A program made the position numbers and the translations under genes. From Acanthosepion lycidas (lineage: Eukaryota > Mollusca > Cephalopoda > Sepiida > Sepiidae), in the NCBI GenBank assembly GCA_963932145.1, contig OZ010600.1, forward strand, positions 51,907,157 through 51,971,156: a stretch of 64,000 nt of DNA. Direction: 5' to 3'. Below, piece after piece: positions 45,000 through 56,849 of this stretch; position 1 is the stretch's first letter, and each line of letters begins with the position of its first letter. Below the pieces are notes generated by a model. It ran no database searches and was not told the origin of the DNA. It saw only the letters and a program-made list of their open reading frames with translations.

Positions 45000-45455
45000 A
45001 TGCCTGTCTGCTAGGATGGCTAGCCAATCCTTCTTGCAGATGCTTGCTCAGGCACATTTGTGTTTGTTCAACACCTACAAAGCCTACCTGTGGTGTATAC
45101 TGCAATTATGCTGAGTGGACTTTAGTTAAAGTTTCAGGGAGAGTGCATTATCTGGCATGATCAACAATCTGAACAGGGCCAGCACACTCAAACCCTCAGT
45201 CATGATGACTTGCCACTTTGTGCTAACTCAACCATCGATGAGTCTCAGATCATTCCATCTACCCAGTTTCATTCACAAGACTTGGGTCAAACCATGGTAT
45301 GGTTTTTGGGCACTTTCCATATGTGCTGCATGCTGGGATTGCCTTTACAGGCTGATAACATCAAGAAGTCATTTTCCTGACAAATCAACCATGAGATTTG
45401 AGCCCAGGTTTTATGATCAGAAAGTAAATACTCTAACCATTTGGCTACATGCCCA
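45000..45455 (-). repeat. Long SINE with tRNA-like head
   Basis: On the - strand from 45,455: GGGCATGTAGCCAAATGGTT (A-box) and GGGCTCAAATCTC (B-box), followed by about 400 bases of GC-richer body. The two open frames here (72 and 115 codons) show no family resemblance. Confidence 0.6.
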
Positions 45456-45968
45456 TTTCTATATATTAATAAATTATGAAAATATTATTTTTCATTTAGA
45501 ATAAAGCAAGAAGCAAATATTGCCAGTAATGGAGTGAGAAACAAATATTGACAACATATCAAATACTTTTTGTAAATCATTGTTATTGACACCTGCCTAC
45601 TTTGTATTTTATCATCTATTGTGCTGAGTTTTAGTAATCTTGCTGCTTCAAATAACAGGTTTTTTAAGCTGAGCAAAAATTTATGAAAATGTATATAATA
45701 CGACACCCCCAAGTCGTCTTTACCTTTAATTTTTGTTCAAAATTTCTCGTATTATGCACAAAAAACGCGGTAGATACCCAATTAATCTACTAAATCTGAA
45801 TGTTAAAAAGATAATATTTATAAGGCAGATAGTTTCTTGTCTCTTGTAAATCATAAAATATTCAATCAAATATCTGATTCTATTGTGAAAATTGTATAAA
45901 TTTTTTTCAAATAATTACTTTTCCTTGTTCTAAGCTTGTATTCATATTTTCTCCTTTGTTTATTGCAG

Positions 45969-46014
45969 CCTATCACACATTGGGAGGTGGTGGGAAGTTT
46001 GCCATTGAATTTTT
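45969..46014 (+). CDS. SLC38A10: SLC38A10 coding exon 3 (residues 71-85, micro-sized exon)
   Basis: A 46-base exon between acceptor TTGCAG (45,963-45,968) and donor GTAAGT (46,015). Joined to the upstream G it encodes AYHTLGGGGKFAIEF and leaves TT for the next exon. This matches the human FHAYGKAGKMLVET segment between TM2 and TM3 at the same position and length. The following intron is about 2.8 kb. Confidence 0.9.
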
Positions 46015-46107
46015 GTAAGTATTTTACTACTTTAAATACTTGGTAAATATTTTTAAAAACAATGTTATTAGCAGAAGTTTCTTTTGTTGCATTTCTCACC
46101 TGGGGAT

Positions 46108-46350
46108 AGCGGTTTGGATTGCGGAATCAGAGAGCTGAGTTCGAATTCCAGTCAAATCCATTACATTCACTTGCGTGCTAATACTCTTGGGAAAGGTATG
46201 AATCCTCTTCTTCTCCCACCAGCTATGGGCAAATAGCAGGACAGACTGAGTTCTATAGCCTTGGATGGCAACTGATCTACTGCAGAAACAAATGTCAACC
46301 TACTGCAGGAAAAAAATCTGCCTTGTTAGTCATGTATCATGCATGGCACA
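46108..46350 (+). repeat. SINE body, best-preserved copy
   Basis: GCGGTTTGGATTGCGGAATC, GAGTTCGAATTCCAGTC (B-box-like), TTCACTTGCGTGCTAATACT, GGGAAAGGTATGAATCC, AGCTATGGGCAAATAGCAGG and GAGTTCTATAGCCTTGGATG. Copies at 21,236 and 39,366 show this body attached to a 5S rRNA head. Confidence 0.75.
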
Positions 46351-46374
46351 TAATTTACTGACACCCTGGGGAAC

Positions 46375-46575
46375 TCTGTTCTGATTATTTTATTCCCTGC
46401 CACTTACAATCTAAAAATTTAAATGCGATGTTAATCACTGTCTTCTGTCTTCCTGAACACTGTCCTTTTATAGTCCTCTCTTTACTAATGTCTTTTCATT
46501 CTCTTTCATTCCCTGTCAGCCTTTGCGTCTTAGTGTCATTATTGCCTTGCCTAGGGTGAAATGATTAAAAAAAAA
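46375..46575 (+). pseudogene. LINE 3' end remnant (Jockey-like)
   Basis: GCGATGTTAATCACTGTCTTC, CCTGAACACTGTCC, CCTTTGCGTCTTAGTGTCATT and GGGTGAAATGATTAAA, then poly(A). Same 3' terminus as 37,350 and, reversed, 8,282 and 36,514. Confidence 0.7.
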
Positions 46576-46689
46576 AAAAACTTTGAGAAGTAATGTTTAT
46601 TTTGTTTGAAAAATATCTTTATTTACTGCTTTATATTATTTTATGCATATCATTATTTTATATCATGATATTTTGTATATAAACAGTCA

Positions 46690-47150
46690 TTATTGTTCTC
46701 AATCCCATGACTGGGTGTGATCGTAGAGTCCACCTGACCAGTTCCTTCCAAAATATCTAAATTGAAAGCCGGAGAGATATTCATTTATGCATAGTGTATC
46801 TATGGGCAAATAGACAATGTTGTTAAAATTGAAGGCTTGCTTGTCATGGACATATGGCCATTGATTCCACCAAGTGAACCCTTCCCTCCAACCACTGCCT
46901 TCATTCTAGGAAGCCCTCTGCCCAGCAATGGTGTGTCACAGTGGCACTGGCAGCATACATAGCTATGGTATCCAGTCTACCTTCTTGTGCTCAATGACCA
47001 TTGACTCTACAAGATGGTTCATCCATTCTTTAACAGGTCTGGCTTCTAATCCTGCTGGGTGTCTAGCACCCCCTCCTCACCAGAAAAGCCTGGTGGGGGG
47101 GGAACCAATCATGTTGCAGGTATTATTGAGTTACATGGTATTAGTAGCAC
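46690..47150. other. GC-richer unrecognised segment
   Basis: This block stands out by composition (ACCCTTCCCTCCAACCACTG, CACCCCCTCCTCACCAGAAA), suggesting a decayed mobile element. The 76-codon + frame at 46,928-47,158 matches nothing I know. Confidence 0.3.
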
Positions 47151-47999
47151 TAATATGACATCAAGGCAAATAGTAATATACATAAATTCTGTCTACCATT
47201 AAAATGGTCATTTATTTTGTTGTTTATAAAGTGGGGGTCAAAAGTATTTATATTGTCTATAATTTAGTGGCATTAACATTTTAAGCTTTGTTCAGACAAT
47301 TGAACACTTTTTATCCCAATATTTTGGCTTAAACATTTTATAGCTTTCTTGACTTGTAATATCTATAAGGAAAGTGAGAGGTCTTTTCCTTTCTTCCTAC
47401 TCTTCCAAAAAAGGTATTTGGAATATTTTGTAAGTTGTAGCATTATCACAATATCAGTGGCAATGTCTTTTGTCGCCAGGATACAATTTTTAAAAAAATA
47501 TTTAGACTTCTATATTTAATGGTATATCAGACATACATTTTTCCAAATAACTCCTAAATTTGTAATAACAGCAAGAAAAAAAACAAAACAAATACCTTGT
47601 TATTGAATTTGGCCAAATAGGAAAAATGCTTGAAGGCCTAATAATAGTCAATGTATTTTCCATTAATATTTTTCTTATTTCATCTTGAAATAGGGGAGGG
47701 TGAATTATAGACATGTGGCCTATATATCGCATTGAATATAGCAATTTTTAAAGCTTTATTCTGGAATGATTATATCAGTGTTTTCTAACAATTGTTTTTT
47801 TTTTTCCATGTTCCACTTTGGCTACTAAAAAAATTAGATTTCTGAATACATCTGAATTTTTCAAAAGTTCCAGATTTCACCACCAAAATATACAAATCTT
47901 ACCCCATACATATGGAATCACTAGATTAAATGTTTTGTAGACAGATGTAAGAATTTTTTCTTTTATTTTGTTATTTTCAAAAATATATATAGCTATCTT

Positions 48000-48003
<4 letters not shown>

Positions 48004-48069
<66 letters not shown>

Positions 48070-48070
48070 T
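48004..48070. repeat. (TA)n(GA)n microsatellite
   Basis: About 50 bases of TA then about 8 GA units. Confidence 0.97.
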
Positions 48071-48814
48071 TGTACTCACAGAAATAGAATACAGATTTAA
48101 ACAAAATAGATATCATTTTATATCTTAGGATCCTTTCGACCAACACTTTTTCATTGGTGAAATACAAAAACAATCACAATAATAACAAAAGAGAAGGAAA
48201 AGTTGGAACGCGATTAAAATAAATTTTATTTGTAAATAATCAATAAAATGAATAACAACTTCCTCAAGAGTATAAAAATAAAATTCATATATATATATAT
48301 ATATATATGCAAAGCCTGAATAGTGCTTTTGAAATATATATATTTATCTATATGTGTGGGTGTGATAAAAAATATAGATATATTATATTTATGGGTAAAT
48401 GTGCTCAATATCAAGAATATATATTCAAGAGCATATGTAAATGTCCTGAACATTGCGTTCAAGTATAAAAAAGACAGTCTCCGCTTGGTGTTAACCACAG
48501 TGTCCATTTATATATACATGCTGGATGGACGTAGCAATTTAAAGAATTAAAATCTATATGAAGGTGGATCAAAAAATCTGTAGCCTGGCATGATATGTGA
48601 TCTGAGATGTTCACTATATAATGTTCAAACTATGTTTAAAAATGACTATTTTTATTTATCATTAGTCAGTAGACTTATTGATGTATCAATGTGTAACATT
48701 GGTATTCTTATTTCTTGTATTTCTCTTGGTACCTCATTACATATGTTGCTTCTTATGATAAACATGTAAATATTTATCATAATAACCATTTTATTTTGAC
48801 TCTTTATTTTGCAG

Positions 48815-48908
48815 ATTGATTGGATTGCAACTGGGCACAATGATTGCTCAAATAGTTGTCATTGGTGATTTAGGTCCATCAATTGTATCGAAATTCACTG
48901 GATTTGAG
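48815..48908 (+). CDS. SLC38A10: SLC38A10 coding exon 4 (residues 86-117)
   Basis: Acceptor TTTTGCAG (48,807-48,814). The first base completes Leu86. The exon reads LIGLQLGTMIAQIVVIGDLG, the third membrane helix with its strongly conserved VVIGDLG exit (also VVIGDLG in human), then IVSKFTGFE. It ends GAG before donor GTGGGC (48,909), phase 0. 94 bases. The following intron is about 3.5 kb and holds a Penelope-like element in the sense direction. Confidence 0.94.
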
Positions 48909-49001
48909 GTGGGCTTTACTTGCATATTTTAATTTGCTTGCTATAAATTAAAACATATTTAAATCTTAATCCTAATGTGATATAATATTTATAGTAACAA
49001 G

Positions 49002-49004
<3 letters not shown>

Positions 49005-49049
<45 letters not shown>

Positions 49050-49280
49050 AGAGTGCCCAATATTGGAGAGAGAGCATTTATAGATATAGACAATGTAGAC
49101 ATAATGGTATTTGTCAGTTTTCCGCATCAATATAATCTTCAGACTAAGATTTAATTGAGGTGCAAAACTGACTGAAATTGGTTGCTGTGTCCACACATGC
49201 ACAACTCTATATCTCATAGCCTTGAAGATTGTCTTCAAGCATGAAACGCTGTTGCCACTCAGTGTTGCCTTTTATTTTTA

Positions 49281-49309
<29 letters not shown>
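49005..49309. repeat. Dispersed repeat bracketed by (TA)n tracts
   Basis: (TA)n at 49,005-49,045 and 49,283-49,308 bracket a segment with AGTGCCCAATATTGGAGAGA and GTCTTCAAGCATGAAACGCT, then GCCACTCAGTGTTGCC. The last part recurs, reversed, at 30,012-30,070. The opening GTGCTCAATATCA-type part recurs at 29,985 and 48,400. Confidence 0.65.
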
Positions 49310-49313
<4 letters not shown>

Positions 49314-50489
49314 AAGATTGTTTTCAGCTAAAAGAAGTTTGTCACCTGTTACTGTTGTGCATATCTATATATGTTATGAAGGAAACTCCATCAATACTGG
49401 AATGAGCAATAACTGTTACTGGTCTTGTGAAACCTTTTTCCTAAAGAATTGTTTAAATTTCAACTGAAAACGGTATTGACTGCTGTGTGAATGAATTCCA
49501 ACTGTTTCCTTGTAGGGAAACAGCTAATATTACCATAACACACACACATAGGAGTTAAAGATCAAATGAAACGTCAGAATCTGACATGATGATAATATAA
49601 AGAACAAATATAAAATGTTTAAAAAGTAAAACATTTTAGTTTGATAAATGTTTCTTATTTGTTCTTTATCTTATCTAGGCATAACAAAACAAATGCGATC
49701 TGCCACATAAACTATAAAAAGCAACAACTGTTGCTCAAAGCATTGAGCCAGAATAAGCAAACAACCAAAAATTAACAAAATTACATCAAACCTTAGGTCC
49801 AATTGACTAAATATAATTCATTAAAAATAAACAAAAGAAAAAAGTAATGTAATATGCAAAATGCAATATTTAAAAAAAAAAAAAAAACAGTGAAAAGTTT
49901 TTAAAAATGCCAAGTATTAGGCAAAAGGATTGGAAGATATATTTATAAATACAAATCAGAAAAATGATTAGAAATATTGAAAAAGTAAATAAAAAAAAAA
50001 TCAATAAGGAACTTTTATTGTTTTTAAATCATATATATATATCACACAAAAGTTTAAGGCAATCTGCTGTATTTAGAAGAATTGCTAAAAATTGAAGGTT
50101 ATGTGCCTTTTTCAAAACTAATTAACTCGCTCACTTTGGGCTAGAAGGTATTTTCTCTTCCTGGTGGGTTTTAACATATATTCAATAATAATAATAATTA
50201 AATTAAACCATTACTGCACAAATATTCCTTAATATTTTAGCTTTTTTACCTCATCTATCTTGCTGACTAATGTTAATCTTAGGGCTAGCAGATTTTAAGT
50301 AACCCCTGCTTTTAAAAATTGAATGGTATGCGCTAATGGGTAAAATAGTCTCGGTATCCTTGCTTAGTAGGAGTTAATTAAATCAAAGAAGGTATGAAAC
50401 TTACTAATTATTAAATCCTGAGAGTGGTCCGAAATTTTGGCCTATAGTGTTTGTATGTATCTAAGTAAGTGTATATATATATATATATA

Positions 50490-50590
50490 TGCCTCTTAAC
50501 AGGAATTGAACCTGTATTCCCTTTTTAATCTGAGAAATACGCCACTTTCATGCTAGGAGTTCTTTACCATTGAGTTACAGAAAGGCATCA
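50490..50590 (-). repeat. tRNA-like sequence (SINE head or tRNA pseudogene)
   Basis: On the - strand it begins GCCTTTCTGTAACTCAATGG, ends with a perfect T-arm (ACAGGTTCAATTCCTGT) and continues TAAGAGGC, so the acceptor ends partly pair. The central part is too long and does not fold into a clear anticodon arm, so I do not call a working tRNA. Confidence 0.5.
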
Positions 50591-50625
50591 AAACAAAGCC
50601 ATACTTTTGGGATATAGTGTGTATA

Positions 50626-50630
<5 letters not shown>

Positions 50631-50684
<54 letters not shown>

Positions 50685-50687
50685 TAA
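50631..50687. repeat. (TA)n(GA)n microsatellite
   Basis: TA then GA units directly 5' of the Penelope-like element. Confidence 0.97.
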
Positions 50688-50714
50688 CAATATATTTTTT
50701 TTTATACATCAAAA

Positions 50715-51913
50715 ACAGTAAACTGGCAAAAGCCATATCAAAAATTCTAACCCCTCTCCTTGGAACAGTCACTTCATCTCATATAAAGAACTCACGCAGC
50801 CTAAGTTGAAAAACTAAGAGAAATGAACATGACCAGTCTCAATATAAAATCCCTCTACACCAACATCCCAGTTGAAAAATGCCTAAATCTTCTAAAAAAA
50901 AAAGCAATGGAAGATAAAGCTCTCTCTACCAACAGCTAAAATAAAATAAAAAATAAAAATCTGCCATCTCATCACCAATCAATGCTACTTCACATTTAAT
51001 AATGATTATTACAAACAAAAATTTGAATTACCAATGGTATTGCCTCTCACTGGAGAGATGGCATGTATCTTGTAATTTCTGAATAGAATTTACATACGGA
51101 ATGGAAGAACACAATTTTTTGCGCTTCCCTTCCTAGATACCAAGCTATACTGCATTAGCAACAGTTTAAAACCCAGTGTTCACTGGAATTGAACCAACAA
51201 AAACTACCTAATAAATTTGTTCTCATCATAAAAACAAAATAAAATCCAGCATAATCATTGGCGTCTACTTAAGAGCAATAAGAATATGCAGCCCAGATTA
51301 TTTATGTGAAAAGGAGAAATATATTGAAAAGACTTTCAAACTTCTCCAGTATCCTAATTATTTTATATTCAATGTGAAACAAAAAGCCCATAAAATATTC
51401 CAAAACAAAAAAAATGGCACCTCCTGAAAAACCCAATGAACCAAAAAAATATATTATCCTACCAACTGACTCTATCACATCTAACATAAAATTTGTTACT
51501 ACTACATTTAAAATAATAAAAGACTTAGTCAATACTAAACAAATCAATAAACTGAAACCTGAAGGAGTTTACCCTATCACCTGTAATAACAAAAATACAT
51601 TGGAGAAACCACAAGGAATCTAAATAAAAGATTATATGAACACAAAAGGGACATTTTACGAAACAATATGTCAAATGTGTAAGGAGACTGATCACAATTT
51701 CAGCATAAAAAATGCTACTCTGATCAAAGGAGAAATAATTCACCATTAAAAATGTCTAGAGAGTACCTTGATCGCAAAGTCATCCACAGTAAATTTGCGC
51801 CCTGACTCTTACAACATTTCATCATTCCTAGTAGATCTAATATCACAGTGTGGAATACCAACTAACAAAAGTGATGGGAAGAAAAAGAAAGACTAAATGA
51901 ATTCTGTGAGATA

Positions 51914-51957
<44 letters not shown>

Positions 51958-52110
51958 CTAAAATTCCCAGCACCCCTCATTTATATACATGTGTAGTCAT
52001 AACAAATTTAATCCAATTTTAGCCCTGAAGGATGAAATGCGTCACAAGTAAACTTTTGTGTCTCAAGAAACATTTTGTGAATAATAACTGTTAATTTTAA
52101 TAAACAATCT
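50715..52110 (+). mobile_element. Penelope-like element, most complete copy (RT to GIY-YIG)
   Basis: In order: AISKILTPLLGTVTSSHIKN (RT start region), MTSLNIKSLYTNIPVEKCLN (RT motif with a catalytic Asp replaced by Asn or Ser), a degraded palm and thumb, a TDSITSNIKFVTTTFK connector, GVYPITCNN and, one frame over, KYIGETTRNLNKRLYEHKRD near 51,593-51,652. The last is an intact YIG half of a GIY-YIG nuclease with R and E-containing helix. A one-base loss between GVY and YIG and many stops elsewhere make it inactive. The tail CCCTGAAGGATGAAATGCG (about 52,025) resembles the 3' region of other copies. It lies in sense in an SLC38A10 intron, with a (TA)n at 51,918-51,953. Confidence 0.8.
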
Positions 52111-52395
52111 CAAATGATTGTTCCATCAATATTATTATATAACATTTTTGACTCATCTCTAAAATAGTTGCTTTGTATTTAAAAACATATTGAATCTAAA
52201 GAGTATTGCTTACTGACTGTTTCATGAACTCATTAATATTAAAAAAATGCTAAAGAAATTGGACAAAAGACTAATCAAGAGGGTTAAAATTGTATAGTTA
52301 AAAATAACAGAATAATCAAAGAAATTCATATTGTTTATTATTTATTTCACCTTTTAGTTTCTCAAAAGTAATTGTTTGTTTTTCTTCTGTTTCAG

Positions 52396-52536
52396 AACAC
52401 AAACAAACTGCGATCGGGGTTGATTGTGATACTGTGTCTTTTTGTTGGCCTTCCTTTAGGTTTACTTAAGAATGTGCGTTCTCTCAGCAGTGCCAGCACG
52501 ATGTGTGTCTGCTTCTACACAGTATTTGTGTTGTCT
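52396..52536 (+). CDS. SLC38A10: SLC38A10 coding exon 5 (residues 118-164)
   Basis: Acceptor CTGTTTCAG (52,387-52,395). 141 bases in phase 0 at both ends. It encodes NTNKLRSGLIVILCLFVGLP (TM4, with the LP seen in human as VLPLSL), a short LKNVRSLSSASTM loop matching human QRNMMASIQSFSAM, and CVCFYTVFVLS (start of TM5; FYTVF is identical in human). Donor GTAAGT at 52,537. The following intron is about 7.7 kb, the longest seen here. Confidence 0.94.
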
Positions 52537-52719
52537 GTAAGTACACTTCTGTTATTTTGTTGTTCTATATGAAATTCTAATAATTTATTCTTTTGGATTA
52601 TTTTTCAAATGAATTATTTTCTGCTCTACAACCACTTTCCCAGAGACAAAATGTTAAAAATCTCTCGTTCTATCTCTATTTCTATGGCATGTATTCTGAT
52701 GAGTCACCAGTCATGATCT

Positions 52720-53050
52720 TTACAACTGGGACCCACCATGTCGTATACATAACAGTGAATCATCCCTATTCTATACGCATTCTATTGGTAATGGCAGGAT
52801 GTTTCTTTGATCACTGTAATCTTGACTGCTTCAAATTTAAGGTTAAGTTATCTGTATTTCAGTTTAAAACCAAATTTCTTATCTAAACCAAAAAAAAAAA
52901 AATAATAGGACAGGCAAATAGCATAACTACATTATATAACCTGTTACTACGGTACTCCGGTTCAAAACCTGGTCAGCAGTTGCTGGTCGTACAATCTACA
53001 ACCTTCCTGACAGGTTGTGTACATGACATGGTGGGTCCCAGTCATTGACA
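52720..53050. repeat. Inverted repeat pair around CTGGGACCCACCATG
   Basis: ACTGGGACCCACCATGTCGT at 52,726 is mirrored by ACATGGTGGGTCCCAGT at 53,027-53,043. A B-box-like GGTTCAAAACC is at about 52,960. Probably two facing copies of a short repeat. Confidence 0.5.
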
Positions 53051-53299
53051 TGTTGTGATTTTTGATCTCAGGGTGATGTAGATTGAACCCTGCAAGATCT
53101 AGATGTATCGAATCACTACAGTGCTGGTTACACAAATAAAAAATAATTATTCCTGTAAACAGGAATGACAACAGGAACTCACTGGTCATATTCAACAATT
53201 TTATATAAATTTAGAATACAACTAGAGTTTAACTCTCCCCACATGAATCTATAGGTGGCTTGCTGGCTTTCACTTTGCTGGAAACACTCTGTAGATCGA

Positions 53300-53860
53300 T
53301 CGGGTAAGTTTTGGTAGTAAAGTACTTGTTGACAATTGTTCTCCAGTCTTGTAATTTTCAGTGGCGGGTCTGTGGATCTGGCTGGTCATCTCCTGAGCCT
53401 CATCTCTCCTCTGTCTCTACCCAGCTGTCTCCACTGTGCCCCACTGATCTCAGTGTACTGTTAAAATACCCCAAGTGTCTTGCTTTTATGGACCCTCTAA
53501 CTCTTAGCTGGTGTAGGGTGGTGTTTTTGATGTTTTCCCCAAGTGCCTTAATTAATCCAATTCTTACAAGGCCTCTTTGTTTAGCATTTTCTCATGAGGT
53601 ATCATGGTTTCCAAATTAGGGAATTACCTCATCCTGCAGGGAGTGGTCACAGGATTTGCTTTTCCCTGTTCCTCGCACTTCCTCAGAACCATATCTCTCA
53701 CCAGTGTTATCTTCAGGGCCATATGTTTTACCTGAGACCATTCCTTCAGGCCACCTTACATTTGCCACTTTCATTGAACTATTGCTTACACCACCACCAA
53801 CTGGGTGGAGTTAACTCCTCCTTCCACCTAACCCTCCAGGCCTAGCTTTGGTGGTCGTCC
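53300..53860. other. GC-richer unrecognised segment
   Basis: Open frames of 102 and 83 codons overlap here (53,311-53,619, 53,594-53,845), and base composition differs from the flanks. No domain recognised; probably a mobile-element fragment. Confidence 0.25.
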
Positions 53861-53878
53861 ATCATATCTTTTCTTTGA

Positions 53879-54150
53879 TTGTCAATAATCTCATATCTGC
53901 TATATTTATCATTTGGGGAAATCTTTAAATTATTTGTCTTTCCTAGCAAAAGTGAAAATCCCAATTTCAAGGTTTGTTTACGCACACTTTCCACCTCTTT
54001 AGGATTGTCAACAATCTCACATCTGCTATATTTATCAGTTGGGAAAATCTTTAAAATTCGTTTTTATTTCCATAGCGTGACCTCTTTCAGCATTGGGCAG
54101 ATGCATAATTCATGTTTTTTTAACCATGTTCAGTCCGTGCTGTCCCTAAT
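53879..54150. repeat. 126-bp tandem duplication
   Basis: TTGTCAATAATCTCATATCT...GCTATATTTATCA at 53,880 recurs as TTGTCAACAATCTCACATCT at 54,006, continuing through TTGGG(A)AAATCTTTAAA. The second unit diverges after about 60 bases. Confidence 0.85.
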
Positions 54151-55005
54151 ATAACTGAAGTACGTTTTATAGGGTCCATCCAAAAACTCATTGTGCATTG
54201 ACATCTCTCCCCCCCCCCCCGGACTGGTCATTAATCAAATCCTTAAGGCTTTTTTCTGAATAAATCGAAAATAATTTTGCATACTTTTCAACTCTGGACA
54301 AGTGGAAATTATCCAGGTGGCCATCACGAAGAGAAATATCATCATTTGCTTTTTATAAGCTGTCCTGTCTTTTAGGAAGAAAGGAGAAAGAAAAAAAAAA
54401 TAGGTTTTTCTTTTCTTCTTTTTGAACAACATAGGAACATTTTTTGTTGCTTTTCTCTATCGTTCTATCCTTTAACTCTTCTAGACCATTTCCAGCTTAT
54501 ATATTTTTCATGTTTAATTTTCTTTCACCAGACTACTTTGTCACAAGTATACATGTTTATACCAAGTAGTGGCATAGCTAGAGTGTGTGCAACCTGAGGC
54601 AGTCCTTGAGTTTATCATCCCTCCCTCTATCCCCACCACAAAAAATACAACACATTGCACAGTGACTCCCTTAATATATATATATATTAACTATTAATAG
54701 GCCCAAATGATGAAAAACAGAGCAACATATACCCTTGAATGAACTTTTGTCAAAGAAAATAATTAAAATTTATATGATAACCAAATGTGTCTCCTGCACA
54801 CAGTGGTTCTGCAGCATTCAAAGAACACACATTGTGTTTATTCACAGGTTTCACATTGCCAACAATGATAAAACAGCCCTGAATACATCATTGGATAATA
54901 TTTATTATTTGTAAATACATACACCATAGGTTAAGAGTCTCAAAATCAAAAAGGTCCTACTGTGAATTGTATCCTGGCATTAAAACCACTTTTATTTCAC
55001 TACAG

Positions 55006-55787
55006 CAGTGGTTCCCAAACTTTTTGGGGTTGCTACTCCCTTGCATACCAAAACACAACCCTAACCCCCCACTACCTCAATCTATAGACAGATTTTGATT
55101 GGATTTTCTTGGTACTAGTATTACATGTCAACATAATTTTTATATAAATGTGATGCACTGTAAAGCAAAGGCAAGATACACATCAGGTACTGTGTAGTGG
55201 TGGGGGTATTTTATGGTTCAGATGTGCCACTGCTACCATTGGCTGCTTGCTTTTTTTTATCACTGCTCCCTAGATCTTTCCACCACCCCAGTCAGGGCAA
55301 TATCACTGTCACATGTATAAGAAAAGAAATAAGATAAAGTAAAGGGAATGACAGAAGACCAATTAAGTTTTATAATAAACCAAAAAGGTTTTCTTTTAGT
55401 TTTTGTGATTATGGTCAGTGGCTATATAGGAAAAAAAACAAACAAAGGTTCACCAGCAAGAAGTTAGAAAATACTTCAAAATAAATTCAGTCAGGAGTTG
55501 CTGGGTTTTTGTGGTATAGTTTACTTGACCTGTGAAACAGACAGTGAACAGTAGTAAATGCACTGCTCTGAAACAGATTTTTACAACAAATGATTTTGTC
55601 AGTTTACTTGCTTAATTTTGGTGCCAACCAACAAATACAAATACTCGGATGAAGACCTCCACATTGTAAGGTCATCTGACCAAATCAAAGAGTTCTTTGA
55701 AGTCTTTGATCTAAATGATCCAGAATTTGAAGAAGTTTCTTTCATAAAAATAGATTCTGTTAACATTGCCCACTTTGAGAATCACTG
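55006..55787 (+). mobile_element. hAT-like non-autonomous element (candidate)
   Basis: The left end CAGTGGTTCCCAAACTTTTT is a typical hAT terminus. The right end, inverted, reads CAGTGATTCTCAAAGTGG (14 of 18 positions alike). The 8 bases outside (CACTACAG and TTATACAG) agree at 5 of 8, a weak target-site duplication. The 89-codon frame at 55,618-55,887 crosses the right end, so I do not treat it as an independent gene. Confidence 0.55.
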
Positions 55788-56044
55788 CTTATACAGCAGA
55801 CCCAAAAGTGCTGCCTGCATAAAAGTGACACCCACGATGAACCAACCTCTCACCCATGCTACTGATACTAAATGTATACCATTCTGATATTTACTAAACA
55901 TTATTTTACATTGTATGAGGTTAAATCGGGGGAAAAATGTGGGTAGGAAACCACAAAATCATGTTGTGCTTATTTTGCTTTAAAATTCAGCAAATTCATG
56001 GCTTTTACTTTGGCTCCAGCTCTAAACGCTGTTTCTTTTTTTTT

Positions 56045-56560
56045 TTTATGTGCCAAATCCTTTCAGGAGAGACAATCACGGCTCTTCACAGCTTCCTGTC
56101 TTTTGTTGCTCTAAGTAACTTTTTACTCTTTACCATACATCTATATCAATGTTTACTCATGCATTTGCACAAACTCATTAAGTTGCTAGTAGCTGCCCCC
56201 ACTCCACTTTTTCTGACCTGTGAATGTTGAATTCTCCTAGCCTTCCTTTCTCATTATCAGTCCCAAAAATTTCATCTCTGTCTTTCTGATTGTAAATATA
56301 AGTTTCCTTGTTGTTTCTAGTGTCCTTTAGACTTTCTTGCTGCTCACATATTTTGTTCATGGTATTCTTAGCAATCATTGGCAGAATTGCATCTGTAACT
56401 TCATCTTGCTTTTTATGTGTGAAGAAATTGTCCAGCATTGTCATATAAGGCATTAGATATTACATAGCATTTCAGTATGCTTTTCTTTGTTTTTAATGAT
56501 ATTTTTCTGTCTTAAAACTTTGCTTAGTTTTTGAAAGATGTTTCTTGCTATTCCTATATG
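56045..56560 (-). pseudogene. LINE endonuclease/RT C-terminal remnant
   Basis: The - strand reads, across frames, an AILPMIAKNTMNKI block parallel to FYRRMLRIPWTKY, then FLGLIMRKEG, EFNIHRSEK (for NLTLTGHIEGK) and, at 56,060-56,110, the KLWRAMIAHVLKG end. Same family as 17,205 and 60,455. Confidence 0.7.
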
Positions 56561-56849
56561 CCTTCAAGATTCTATATTACATTTTCCATTGTCTGTTACC
56601 ACACTACCCAGATAATTAAATTTCTGTACCTGATGTATGGTATTTTTGGCCAGAAAGACATGGTTGTCATGAAAGCATTAGTAGATGACTTTCTCTGTTA
56701 ATTTTGAGAAAATGGATAATTTTTATTTTGACTATAGTAGAAACTATGATTTGACTGTTATTTCATCTACAATGCTGAAAATTGGTACAATGTAACAATA
56801 TAAACTAAAGGATCTGATTAAATTACATAGATTTACTTATAATTTTTTT

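Noticed and set aside
44942..45504. Two overlapping open frames of 72 and 115 codons
   Set aside because: They lie within a SINE with a tRNA-like head on the - strand and show no protein family features.
50490..50590. Functional tRNA gene
   Set aside because: The T-arm and acceptor ends look tRNA-like, but the middle is too long and gives no proper anticodon stem.
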